Assembly: GCA_964342155.1 (NCBI GenBank)
Contig: CAYFEQ010000001.1
Span: 84,651 to 148,650 of the forward strand
Source of the DNA: GCA-2701705 sp964342155
GTDB lineage: Bacteria > Pseudomonadota > Gammaproteobacteria > GCA-002705445 > GCA-002716945
DNA: 64,000 nt
Reading direction: 5' to 3'
Position numbers and translations under genes: made by a program. Below the pieces are notes generated by a model that was not told the origin of the DNA, ran no database searches, and saw nothing but the letters and a program-made list of their open reading frames with translations. Shown here one piece after another: positions 29,201 through 36,984 of this stretch (position 1 is its first letter; each line of letters starts with the position of its first letter).

Positions 29201-29321
29201 TGCAGAAAGTAGATACTCAATGTCAGCCGTAGTATTTGGTGGAATAACTTTGTCTGCATTAATTACTTTATATCTTATACCGGCACTCTATAAATTTATA
29301 GAAGCTAAAAGAGAGATTTAA
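26277..29321 (+). CDS. RND-family efflux pump, HAE1-type inner-membrane transporter
   Basis: The 1014-residue protein has the two-fold RND layout: a membrane helix at residues about 10-30, a large periplasmic loop, helices 2-6, a second membrane helix and loop, and the last five helices. The proton-relay Asp pair is in GLIVDDSIVVLENIKR near residue 398, and the matching Lys in LITKNGILVVEF near residue 918. It probably exports hydrophobic or toxic compounds; the substrate cannot be told. No outer-membrane channel gene is nearby. Its end overlaps the convergent cytochrome gene by 4 bases. Confidence 0.9.
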   Translation: MHISELSIKRPVLAIVISLFLILIGLASYDKLTIREYPDIDNPVVSVTTVYRGASSEIIERDVTQVIEESISGISDIREISSGSKNETSTIRVEFNLGRDMDDATNDVRDKVSRVASKLPENSNQPTVSKSDSDARQAVMWIGFTSNQLDSIELNDYLERNVIDRLSIISGVASIIIGGERKYAIRVWLDPDKMSARQVTVDDILVAINKENVERPAGKIESSLREMNVQVDSKLKNLDMFKQLVIKKYGDRKIRLEDVSDIEIGAEDTKGFLRANKKNAIGLGIVRQTKSNVLQVTSLVKKELGEIKRALPDNIEMSIGYDQSIFIDESISEVQVALFISMIMVIAVIYFFLFSPVATIIPAITIPVSIISTFSIIHFFGFSLNVLTFLALVLAIGLIVDDSIVVLENIKRRIEDGEDSYQASINGAKQITFVVIATTVVLVSVFLPLSFMGGKTGRLFIEFGVVLSFAVIFSSLIALTLTPMLCSKIMKHDSHSNQEPEIITKFKKFYEKSLKSSQNNVNQVYMFSGIVILIAIILYQFIAKELAPTEDRGIFIISVQGPEGSTLKYTDKIVKEVENELQPYVDNNEIKTLFSIVAPGFTGQAGASNSAFLFASLQPWDIRDRHQKSIVREIFPKLISMPGARIFTINPPSLGQNPFRSPVQLVISGDNYEDVGQWGNALKNEVSTLNLRAPNIDYTVNNPRLNLKINREKASELGISAEQLTKTIETLFASNRITTFSDRGLTYNVILQAKKDYRLNKNSFDNVFLKSSKFNKLIPLSNFVSFEETSVSTELKRINRMPSTVLSASLIPGYPLGDALEDITNLSKEVLPINARLSYTGASKEYFESGNKLELTILFAILVVYLVLAAQFESFRNPLTIMLTVPIAMTAGIYTLFVTGASLNVYSQIGFLMLIGLITKNGILVVEFANKLREQGLNVEDAIYKSSLIRLRPVLMTTISTMFGAIPLVLSSGAGAESRYSMSAVVFGGITLSALITLYLIPALYKFIEAKREI

Positions 29322-29650
29322 TTTTTAGGTAGAACTTTTAAACCTTTTTGTTCTGAAAAATATTTGGAAATATCAAGAATATCTTGATCAGATAGTGTAG
29401 CTGCAAAACCATTCATTATAGCATTATTTCTTTCGCCATTTTTATAGGCATTAAGCGAATGTATAAGATAGTTTTGATATTGACCAGCTAATTTAGGATA
29501 GATTATATTTTTTGAATTTCCATCAACGCCATGACATGCTATGCAAGCTTGAGCCTTCTTTTTGCCATTATCATAATCTCCAGCAGCATGTATAATACTG
29601 CTAGATAGAACAATTATTATTAAAGTTAATTTTTTGAGATATTTTATCAT
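29318..29650 (-). CDS. Monohaem c-type cytochrome (c4/c553-like), second of a pair
   Basis: A signal peptide of about 22 residues is followed by one haem-binding site, CIACH, near residue 36. The Met ligand is likely in NAIMNGFAATLSDQDI near residue 78. It is a periplasmic electron carrier of class I. It overlaps the upstream cytochrome gene by 4 bases, so the two are made together and resemble the two halves of a dihaem cytochrome c4. Partners could be cytochrome oxidase or sulfur-oxidising enzymes. Confidence 0.85.
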   Translation of the reverse strand: MIKYLKKLTLIIIVLSSSIIHAAGDYDNGKKKAQACIACHGVDGNSKNIIYPKLAGQYQNYLIHSLNAYKNGERNNAIMNGFAATLSDQDILDISKYFSEQKGLKVLPKN

Positions 29651-29967
29651 TCTATTGACTCAAAATATTTTGCAATTTGGTTGATGTCTTCATCAGTTAA
29701 ACCTTTTGCATTTGCATGCATTGTATTATGCTTTCTTTCCATCTGCTGGTAGGACTTTAAGGCCAATTTAATATATTCGGAGTGTTGTCCGCCAAGTTTA
29801 GGAACTTTGTATGTAGGATAGATATTGTTATAACCAGGTATGGCATGACAGCCTAGACAGGTTTCAGATTTTTGTTTCCCAACTATAATATCTGTGTCAG
29901 CTGAGACGTTTGTTATTCCAGTGATTATTAAAAAAGCTAATAGTTTGATTGATTTTGAAAATTTCAT
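29647..29967 (-). CDS. Monohaem c-type cytochrome (c4/c553-like), first of a pair
   Basis: A signal peptide ends near residue 23 (VSADTD), then a CLGCH haem site near residue 36 and a likely Met ligand in NTMHANAKGLTDEDI near residue 82. The length of 106 residues fits a single-haem class I cytochrome. It leads the two-cytochrome operon, with a 4-base overlap to the second gene. Which oxidase or donor it serves cannot be read from the sequence. Confidence 0.85.
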   Translation of the reverse strand: MKFSKSIKLLAFLIITGITNVSADTDIIVGKQKSETCLGCHAIPGYNNIYPTYKVPKLGGQHSEYIKLALKSYQQMERKHNTMHANAKGLTDEDINQIAKYFESIE

Positions 29968-29984
29968 ATAATAAATTAGTCAGC

Positions 29985-29990
29985 ATTATA
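29985..29990 (-). promoter_or_regulatory. Possible -10 element of the cytochrome pair
   Basis: A perfect minus-strand TATAAT lies 17 bases ahead of the first cytochrome start codon. A weak TTTATC is found 17 bases further upstream. The gap of 100 bases to fmdB on the other strand leaves room for two promoters. Confidence 0.35.
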
Positions 29991-30067
29991 GCACTAAATT
30001 TATAATAGATAAAACGACAATTTTTTATATAATGATGACATTTATCAAGCTATAATTAATTTAGGTT

Positions 30068-30310
30068 ATGCCGATATATGAATATAAGTGCCAGGTATGT
30101 GGTTCTATCTTTGAGATATTTCAGAAAGTATCTGATCAAAAATTAAACAAGATAACTTGCAAAGCGTGTAACAAGGTAACTAATGTGGAGAAGATAGTAT
30201 CTACATCTGGATTTAGACTAAAAGGTTCTGGTTGGTATGTGACAGATTTTAAAAATAAAGGTAAACAACCTAAAGTCGAAGGAAAGAATCAAACAAAAAC
30301 ACCAAAATAA
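30068..30310 (+). CDS. FmdB-family zinc-ribbon protein
   Basis: The 80-residue protein opens with MPIYEYKCQVCGSIFE and has a second Cys pair, CKACNK, near residue 31, forming the FmdB zinc ribbon. The tail is basic and of low complexity. The family is described as a putative regulatory protein, but its real function is not known. It stands 5 bases ahead of aspS, a conserved pairing in proteobacteria. Confidence 0.85.
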   Translation: MPIYEYKCQVCGSIFEIFQKVSDQKLNKITCKACNKVTNVEKIVSTSGFRLKGSGWYVTDFKNKGKQPKVEGKNQTKTPK

Positions 30311-30315
30311 TTATA

Positions 30316-32082
30316 ATGAAAGAATATTTATGTTCCGATATAGATGAATCGCTTTTAAATAAAGAAATAACTGTATGCGGCTGGGTTGCTACCAGGAGGG
30401 ATCATGGAGGTGTAATTTTTTTAGATTTGAGAGATTACTCAGGTATCCTACAACTTGTCTTTCATCCAGATAATAAATCTATTTTTGAAACAGCAGAGAG
30501 CATTAGAAGTGAATATGTTTTGCAGGCCACAGGTATTGTTTCTAAAAGGTTAGAAGGCACAATTAACAAAGATCTAAAAACTGGAAAGATTGAAATTGAT
30601 GTCAAATCAATTACAATTTTGAATAAATCTAAAACACCACCCATTCAAATTAATGATAATGAATTAAATGAAGAGCAACGTTTGCAATATCGATATTTAG
30701 ATATTAGAAGTGATTATATGCAAAAGAATCTAAGATTTAGATCAAAACTAATTGCTACAATAAGAAATTTTTTTTATGAAAAAGATTTTGTTGATGTGGA
30801 AACACCAATATTAACTAAAACCACTCCTGAAGGAGCTAGAGACTACCTAGTGCCAAGTCGAATACATGCTAATAAGTTTTTTGCTTTACCTCAATCACCT
30901 CAATTATTTAAACAAACACTCATGATTGGAGGATTTGATAAATATTTTCAAATTGCTAAATGCTTTAGAGATGAAGATCTCAGAGCAGATAGACAACCGG
31001 AGTTTACTCAATTAGATCTAGAAATGTCATTCATTGATGAAAAAGACATTATGAATTTATGTGAGGAGCTCTTTAAAAAAATTTTTTCTGAATTGATGGA
31101 TAAAAACCTTCTTATAACATTTCGTCAAATGCAATTTACTGACTCTTTAAGAAATTATGGGTGCGATAAACCAGATATGAGAAATCCACTCATTTTACAT
31201 GAAATTAAAGATATAGTAAGCAATGTTGAATTCAAAGTATTTTCTAATCATGCCAACAAAGAAGAATCACGGATTGTGGCGTTAAATGTACCTAATGGCT
31301 CTTCACTCAGCAATAAACAGATAGAGGATTATACAGATTTAGTTAAAAAGTTTGGAGCAAAGGGTTTAGCTTATATTAAATGTAAAGATGTCTCTGATTT
31401 AGACAAAGGACTTGAATCACCCATTAAAAAATTTTTAAGTAAAGATGTTTTACAAAAAATACTTGATATCACAGATGCAAAAAATAATGATTTACTATTT
31501 TTTTCAGCCGATACTAGAGAAATTGTCAATGAGTCTATGTCTTCTTTAATTAAATGCCTAGGAACTGATCTAAAATTATTAAAAGATTCTTGGGAGTTCG
31601 TTTGGATTACTGGATACCCTTTATTTGAAAAAGAGCCTAAGACAAATAGTTTAACATCTGTCCATCACCCTTTCACATCACCTATTGATTTTGGTGATAT
31701 TGATAAAAAAGACTCTTTATCTATTGAATCAAGAGCATATGATCTTATTTTAAATGGTAATGAGATAGGTGGAGGATCAATAAGAATTCATTCAAAAGAC
31801 ATACAAATTAAAGTTTTTTCATTACTGGGAATTGAAAAAGATGAGATGAATAAAAAATTTGGCTTCTTTTTAAATGCATTAGATTATGGCTGCCCACCTC
31901 ATGGAGGGATTGCCTTCGGTATAGATAGAATTGTCATGATTTTACTTAAACTTGACTCAATCAGAGATACAATTGCTTTCCCAAAAACTCAATCAACATC
32001 ATGTATGTTAACAGAAGCTCCATCAGAAGCAGATGCGAAACAACTGAAAGAGCTATCATTGAAAACAATTAAGAATAATTAA
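30316..32082 (+). CDS. aspS: Aspartyl-tRNA synthetase
   Basis: AspS charges tRNA-Asp. An N-terminal OB-fold (about residues 1-105, VCGWVATRRDHGGVIFLDLRD) is followed by the class II core: motif 2 near FRDEDLRADRQPEFTQLDLE (residues about 216-235) and motif 3 in GIAFGIDRIVMIL near residue 530. The bacterial GAD insertion domain is present in between. The length of 588 residues is the bacterial norm. Whether it is discriminating cannot be judged without a check for gatCAB. Confidence 0.95.
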   Translation: MKEYLCSDIDESLLNKEITVCGWVATRRDHGGVIFLDLRDYSGILQLVFHPDNKSIFETAESIRSEYVLQATGIVSKRLEGTINKDLKTGKIEIDVKSITILNKSKTPPIQINDNELNEEQRLQYRYLDIRSDYMQKNLRFRSKLIATIRNFFYEKDFVDVETPILTKTTPEGARDYLVPSRIHANKFFALPQSPQLFKQTLMIGGFDKYFQIAKCFRDEDLRADRQPEFTQLDLEMSFIDEKDIMNLCEELFKKIFSELMDKNLLITFRQMQFTDSLRNYGCDKPDMRNPLILHEIKDIVSNVEFKVFSNHANKEESRIVALNVPNGSSLSNKQIEDYTDLVKKFGAKGLAYIKCKDVSDLDKGLESPIKKFLSKDVLQKILDITDAKNNDLLFFSADTREIVNESMSSLIKCLGTDLKLLKDSWEFVWITGYPLFEKEPKTNSLTSVHHPFTSPIDFGDIDKKDSLSIESRAYDLILNGNEIGGGSIRIHSKDIQIKVFSLLGIEKDEMNKKFGFFLNALDYGCPPHGGIAFGIDRIVMILLKLDSIRDTIAFPKTQSTSCMLTEAPSEADAKQLKELSLKTIKNN

Positions 32083-32083
32083 T

Positions 32084-32100
32084 TGATTGGATAACAATCA
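32084..32100. repeat. Small inverted repeat between aspS and nadA
   Basis: TGATTG and CAATCA are perfect 6-base arms around GATAA, in the 40-base gap before nadA. It could be an operator for nadA or a weak terminator of aspS. It does not match the NadR or NiaR sites known to me. Confidence 0.3.
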
Positions 32101-32122
32101 TATATGACAATATATAGACGAA

Positions 32123-33106
32123 ATGGATACTTATAAAAATAATCTAAAAAAAATTAAATCTTTGTTAAAACAACATGATGCAAAGATAATAGCACATTAT
32201 TATGTCGATGAAGCGATTCAAAGAATTGCTGAAGATACAGGAGGTTTTGTAAGCGATAGTTTACAAATGGCCAGATTTGGGACTTCTCAAAATGAGCAAA
32301 CATTAATAGTGGCAGGTGTTAGATTTATGGGTGAAACAGCTAAGATTTTAAATGCTGAAAAAAGAATACTCATGATTGACATGGATGCTACTTGCTCTCT
32401 AGATACAAGCTGTCCTCATGAGAATTTTAGTAATTTTTGTAAACAATACCCCAATCGAGAAAAAGTAGTTTATGCAAATACAAGTGCACAAGTTAAAGCA
32501 ATGTCAGATTGGGTTGTTACATCAAGTATAGCTGTTCGTCTAGTTGAATATTTAACCTCTCTCGGGAAAAAAATAATTTGGGCACCTGATAAGTTTTTAG
32601 GAGAATATATTATAGATAGAACAGGGGCAGATATGATTCTTTGGGATGGCTCCTGCGTGGTACATGAAGAGTATAAAACTAAATCACTCATAAAGCTTAA
32701 AAATAGATATCCAAATTCTGATATTTTAGTACATCCAGAATCTCCAAGAAGCATTATAAAATTGGCTGATGTAGTTGGTTCTACCACCAAACTTATTCAG
32801 GCTTCACAAGAAAGTCAAAAAAAATACATTATCGTTGCAACAGAAAAAGGTATTTTATATCAAATGAAAAAATTATCACCCCAGAAAATATTTTTTGAGG
32901 CTCCAACGGAAGGTGATGGAGCAACTTGTAAAAGCTGTGGAAGATGCCCATGGATGAATATGAATACAGTAGAAAAACTTATAAATATATTTGATAGTAA
33001 ATCTAATGAAATAAACTTAGATTTAGAAATTATAAATAAAGCAAAATTCCCAATTGAAAGAATGGTAAATTTTAATGAAAAACAAATCATCAATAAAGCA
33101 TCGTAA
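32123..33106 (+). CDS. nadA: Quinolinate synthase NadA
   Basis: NadA condenses iminoaspartate with dihydroxyacetone phosphate to quinolinate using an oxygen-sensitive [4Fe-4S] cluster. HYYVDEAIQRIAEDTGGFVS is cut here to AHYYVDEAIQ near residue 24; the three cluster Cys lie in DATCSLD (near 89), GSCVVHEE (near 178) and CGRCPWM (near 275). The length of 327 residues is within range. nadB and nadC are not nearby. It starts 40 bases after aspS and ends 6 bases before yebC. Confidence 0.93.
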   Translation: MDTYKNNLKKIKSLLKQHDAKIIAHYYVDEAIQRIAEDTGGFVSDSLQMARFGTSQNEQTLIVAGVRFMGETAKILNAEKRILMIDMDATCSLDTSCPHENFSNFCKQYPNREKVVYANTSAQVKAMSDWVVTSSIAVRLVEYLTSLGKKIIWAPDKFLGEYIIDRTGADMILWDGSCVVHEEYKTKSLIKLKNRYPNSDILVHPESPRSIIKLADVVGSTTKLIQASQESQKKYIIVATEKGILYQMKKLSPQKIFFEAPTEGDGATCKSCGRCPWMNMNTVEKLINIFDSKSNEINLDLEIINKAKFPIERMVNFNEKQIINKAS

Positions 33107-33112
33107 TTAATT

Positions 33113-33826
33113 ATGGCAGGACATAGTAAATGGGCAAACATACAACATAGAAAAAAAGCTCAAGACAATAAAAGAGGGAAAGTTTTTACTAAAGTTATTA
33201 GAGAAATTACTGTTGCAACAAAACTTGGTGGATCAGACATATCGAACAATTCTAGGCTTAGACTTGCTATTAGTAAAGCAAATGCTAGCAATGTACCAAA
33301 AGACACTGTTGAAAGAGCTATTAAAAAAGCCATTGGCAGTAAGGATGAAAATATTGAAGAAATAATTTATGAAGGCTATGGGCCAAATGGTATTGCAGTG
33401 ATTATGGAATGTCTTACAAATAATAAAAATAGAACAGTATCTGAACTAAGACATGTATTGTCTAAATATGGTGGTAGCCTTGGAACAAAAGGATCTGTTG
33501 TTCATTTATTCAAGAAAGTCGGGATTATAAAAGTATTAAATATGTCAGAAGATGAATTAATTTCTCATATGGAAAGCATAGATTTAATGGATTTTGAAAT
33601 CATAGAAGATGGCTGTATTTTATTTACAAATCCAAATCAATTATTTGAAATAAAAAAATATTTGGAAGAAAAGTCTATCACTGTAGAGAATGAAGAAATA
33701 GCAATGGATCCAATTACCTTATTAGATATAGATGACACACAACAAGAAAAAATAAATAATCTATCTGATAAACTTGAAGAAATTGAAGATGTTCAAAATA
33801 TTTATATGAATGTGAACCTTGGTTAA
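33113..33826 (+). CDS. yebC: YebC/PmpR-family protein
   Basis: The opening MAGHSKWANIQHRKKAQDNK is the diagnostic start of the YebC family, and GYGPNGIAVIMECLTNNKNR near residue 85 is also conserved. Members act as DNA-binding regulators or as translation factors that relieve ribosome stalling at proline-rich stretches; the two cannot be told apart here. The length of 237 residues is normal. It is placed next to ruvC, as in most gammaproteobacteria. Confidence 0.93.
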   Translation: MAGHSKWANIQHRKKAQDNKRGKVFTKVIREITVATKLGGSDISNNSRLRLAISKANASNVPKDTVERAIKKAIGSKDENIEEIIYEGYGPNGIAVIMECLTNNKNRTVSELRHVLSKYGGSLGTKGSVVHLFKKVGIIKVLNMSEDELISHMESIDLMDFEIIEDGCILFTNPNQLFEIKKYLEEKSITVENEEIAMDPITLLDIDDTQQEKINNLSDKLEEIEDVQNIYMNVNLG

Positions 33827-33829
33827 AAT

Positions 33830-34327
33830 ATGACAAGAATATTAGGAATAGATCCAGGAACAAACATAACAGGATTGGGAGTAGTCGATATAAATGGATC
33901 AAACATTAAGTACATTCATCATCAAACTTTAAAAACAGGAATTAAAAATAAATATTCTGTAAAGTTAGCAACTATACATGTTGCTGTAAATAAAATAATT
34001 CTAGAATATAAACCAGAGGAAATAGCAATAGAATCTGTTTTTTTCAGTGTGAACGCTGCTACTGCTATAAAGCTAGGGCAGGCAAGAGGCGCTGCTCTTT
34101 CAGCATGTAGTATAAATAATTGTAATATTTTTGAATATAGTCCACGCAGAGTGAAATTAGTAATTGCTGGACATGGTGCAACTGATAAAAATGAACTACA
34201 AAAAAAAGTAAAAAAGATTTTAAATATAAGAAGGAAGCTTGATGTTGACGCATCTGATGCACTTGCAGTTGCAATTTGTCATGGAATCACTTCAAAAGAG
34301 AACCCTGAAAATCTTAAAATCCTATAA
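33830..34327 (+). CDS. ruvC: Holliday junction resolvase RuvC
   Basis: RuvC cuts Holliday junctions during recombinational repair. ILGIDPGTNITG at residues 4-15 carries the first catalytic Asp, IAIESVFF near residue 65 the Glu, and DVDASDALAVAICH near residue 138 the C-terminal Asp pair. The length of 165 residues is typical. ruvA and ruvB, which normally follow at once, are absent; queE begins 2 bases after the stop. Confidence 0.93.
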   Translation: MTRILGIDPGTNITGLGVVDINGSNIKYIHHQTLKTGIKNKYSVKLATIHVAVNKIILEYKPEEIAIESVFFSVNAATAIKLGQARGAALSACSINNCNIFEYSPRRVKLVIAGHGATDKNELQKKVKKILNIRRKLDVDASDALAVAICHGITSKENPENLKIL

Positions 34328-34329
34328 TC

Positions 34330-34971
34330 ATGGATAGACTTATCATCAATGAAATATTTTATTCCATCCAAGGGGAGAGTTTAAACACTGGCCAACCAAC
34401 AATATTTATAAGATTAACAGGCTGTCCTTTAAGATGTGTGTATTGTGATACGGAATATGCTTTTCGTGAAGGAAGTCAGATGTCTTTTGATGAAATTTTA
34501 AAAAAAATACATACTTATAAATGTAACAAAATCATGATAACTGGAGGTGAGCCATTATCGCAAAATAATATTCTCAGCTTTATGAAAATTCTTTCTGATA
34601 ATGGGTTTGCAGTCTCAATCGAAACTAGTAACGCTATAGGTATAAGCAAAATTGATAAAAGGATTACAATAGTATTAGATATTAAAACTCCAGGATCAGG
34701 AGAGGAAAAGAAAAATCTTTTAGATAATTATCAATATTTAAAAGATAATGATCAGATAAAGTTTGTCATTTGTAATCAAGAGGATTATGAATGGGCAAAA
34801 AAATACATCATTAGTCATGATTTATTTAATAAGTGTGAAGTATTAATGTCTCCATGCTATGAAACAATGGATGTAAAACTACTAGCTGAGAATATTTTAC
34901 AAGATTCCTTACCAGCCCGCCTTCAAATACAATTGCATAAGTTAATTTGGGGCGACCAACGTGGAAAATAA
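34330..34971 (+). CDS. queE: 7-carboxy-7-deazaguanine synthase QueE
   Basis: QueE is the radical-SAM enzyme that forms the 7-deazaguanine ring in queuosine synthesis. The [4Fe-4S] motif CPLRCVYC (CX3CX2C) lies near residue 32, followed by DTEYAF, and MITGGEPLSQ near residue 69 binds SAM. The length of 213 residues is normal. It overlaps queC by 11 bases. In related bacteria these two genes end the tol-pal operon; here they follow ruvC directly. Confidence 0.93.
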   Translation: MDRLIINEIFYSIQGESLNTGQPTIFIRLTGCPLRCVYCDTEYAFREGSQMSFDEILKKIHTYKCNKIMITGGEPLSQNNILSFMKILSDNGFAVSIETSNAIGISKIDKRITIVLDIKTPGSGEEKKNLLDNYQYLKDNDQIKFVICNQEDYEWAKKYIISHDLFNKCEVLMSPCYETMDVKLLAENILQDSLPARLQIQLHKLIWGDQRGK

Positions 34972-35650
34972 AAAAAAAGCAATTGTATTATTTTCTGGTG
35001 GAATTGATTCGGCAACTACATTAATAATTGCTAGATCCAAGGATTTTGATTGTACAGCTTTAACATTAAATTACTCACAGAGACATTCTTATGAAATTTT
35101 GGCAAGCAAAAACTTCTTGAATGATTATCAAGATATCAGGCATATAGTCTTTGATATAGACCTATCTGTAATAGGTGGTTCAGCTTTAACTGATACTAAT
35201 ATAGAAGTTCCTAATGTTCCGACTGAAGGTATACCAATTACATATGTTCCTGCAAGAAACACTATTTTTCTTTCAATAGCTGCATCATTTGCTGAGAGGT
35301 ATGAGACTGATGATATATTCTTAGGTGTAAATGAAATTGATTATTCAGGCTATCCTGACTGTAGACCAGAATTCATTGAATCATTTGAAAAGATGATAAA
35401 TTTAGCTACTAAAAGAAGTGTTGAGGGAAAAAAAATAAGCATACATACACCTTTAATTAATCTAACTAAATCAGAAATTATAAAAAAGGGAAGGGAGCTA
35501 AAAATTGATTATTCTAAAACATTGTCATGTTACTCACCAGATAATAGAGGTTATGCATGTGGTATTTGTGACTCATGTAGATTTAGAAAACAGGGTTTTT
35601 TGGATGCAGGTATTATTGACCCTACAAGATACAAAAAAATTGAAAAATAA
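34961..35650 (+). CDS. queC: 7-cyano-7-deazaguanine synthase QueC
   Basis: QueC turns 7-carboxy-7-deazaguanine into preQ0 using ATP and ammonia. The PP-loop LFSGGIDSATT lies at residues 9-19, and the zinc site CYSPDNRGYACGICDSC near residue 190 has four Cys. The GTG at 34961 is the start, overlapping queE by 11 bases. The length of 229 residues is normal. queD and queF are not in the window. Confidence 0.93.
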   Translation: MENKKKAIVLFSGGIDSATTLIIARSKDFDCTALTLNYSQRHSYEILASKNFLNDYQDIRHIVFDIDLSVIGGSALTDTNIEVPNVPTEGIPITYVPARNTIFLSIAASFAERYETDDIFLGVNEIDYSGYPDCRPEFIESFEKMINLATKRSVEGKKISIHTPLINLTKSEIIKKGRELKIDYSKTLSCYSPDNRGYACGICDSCRFRKQGFLDAGIIDPTRYKKIEK

Positions 35651-35688
35651 TAAAGTTTATATTAACGTATGCTAACATAATTCATAAA

Positions 35689-36888
35689 ATGGATATTACA
35701 CTTAAATTATTATTATATACTGCAATTCTTGGCTTTATTCTTGGATTCATAGTCAATAAAACAAACTTCTGTACTATGGGAGCTGTTTCAGATTGGGTCA
35801 ATATTGGTGATTTAAATAGATTTAAAGCTTGGATGTTAGCAACAGCCATTGCGGTATTAGGCGTATCTATCTTAGAATTCATTGATATTATAAATCTCGA
35901 TGCTAGCAGACCTCCATATAGAGACTCTGTTTTCTTCTGGCCTAGATATCTAATTGGTGGTTTGATGTTTGGTGTTGGCATGACCTTGACAAGCGGCTGT
36001 GGAAATAAAACTCTAATACGGCTTGGGGGTGGCAACCTAAAATCATTTGTAGTGCTTTTAGTTGCTGGATCAATGGCTTATTTAATGACAAGAACAGATT
36101 TTTATGGCTTAATTTTTCATAGTTGGATGAGTCCGATTAGTCCAGATTTGGCTAAAATTGGAATTGCAGATCAATCGCTTGCAGCTATTTTTTCTGCTTT
36201 TCTGATATTTGAGAATTTAGAAATATTTAGTTTCTCTTTAGGAATTATAATTTCCTTAGCAATTTTTATTTTTATTATAAAAGCTGGAGATTTTTTCAAT
36301 AATTTAAATAATTTATTAGCAGGACTTACTGTTGGCATAACTGTAGTGTTGGCATGGTTTTTAACTGGTGGAGATTTAGGTAAAGAGTGGATAGAATCAG
36401 TTGAGTTTATGGATAACCCACTGCCAGGTGTCGGAGTGCAATCTCTCACATTTATTAACCCAATGGGTGAGACACTTATTTTTGCTAGCAATGGAGCTGA
36501 TTTATATTATTTAACTTTCGGTGTCACAATATTACTAGCTGTAATTATAGGGTCTTTTACATATGCAATTATCTCAAATAATTTTCGATTTGAATGGTTT
36601 GTATCGCTCCAAGATTTTTTAAGACATATTTTTGGTGGAGTATTGATTGGTATTGGTGGTGTCTTATCTCTAGGTTGTACAATAGGTCAAGGAGTCTCAG
36701 GTGTTTCTACATTAGCATTAGGATCTTTTCTTGCATTAGCCTCAATAATTTTAGGTGCAGCAATTACTATGAAAATAGAATACTATAGTACAGTCTATGA
36801 GGATCATACATTTCTAGATTATTTTAAATCAAGTTTAGCAGATTTAAAAATAATACCAGATAAATATAGGACTCTTGAAAAAATTTGA
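35689..36888 (+). CDS. YeeE/YedE-family transporter, probable thiosulfate/sulfur-compound uptake
   Basis: This 399-residue membrane protein has about ten hydrophobic segments and the Cys motifs of YeeE/YedE (DUF395) proteins: NFCTMGA near residue 25, SGCGNK near 102 and LGCTIGQG near 325. In studied members such Cys residues relay thiosulfate across the inner membrane. The sox genes and tusA lie within 6 kb, which supports a role in sulfur supply. tRNA-Lys starts one base after the stop codon. Confidence 0.87.
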   Translation: MDITLKLLLYTAILGFILGFIVNKTNFCTMGAVSDWVNIGDLNRFKAWMLATAIAVLGVSILEFIDIINLDASRPPYRDSVFFWPRYLIGGLMFGVGMTLTSGCGNKTLIRLGGGNLKSFVVLLVAGSMAYLMTRTDFYGLIFHSWMSPISPDLAKIGIADQSLAAIFSAFLIFENLEIFSFSLGIIISLAIFIFIIKAGDFFNNLNNLLAGLTVGITVVLAWFLTGGDLGKEWIESVEFMDNPLPGVGVQSLTFINPMGETLIFASNGADLYYLTFGVTILLAVIIGSFTYAIISNNFRFEWFVSLQDFLRHIFGGVLIGIGGVLSLGCTIGQGVSGVSTLALGSFLALASIILGAAITMKIEYYSTVYEDHTFLDYFKSSLADLKIIPDKYRTLEKI

Positions 36889-36889
36889 T

Positions 36890-36962
36890 GGGGCGTTAGC
36901 TCAGTTGGTAGAGCAGTGGCCTTTTAAGCCATTTGTCACAGGTTCGAATCCTGTACGCCCTA
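36890..36962 (+). tRNA. tRNA-Lys (anticodon TTT)
   Basis: The cloverleaf folds well: acceptor GGGGCGT with ACGCCCT (one G-T pair at the tip), D arm GCTCAGTTGGTAGAGC, anticodon stem GTGGC/GCCAT around loop CTTTTAA, and T arm with GGTTCGAATCC. The discriminator base is A. The CCA end is not encoded; the sequence continues TTAATG. It begins one base after the stop of the transporter gene, so it may be cut out of the same transcript. Confidence 0.96.
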
Positions 36963-36984
36963 TTAATGTTCCTATCTATAAAAT

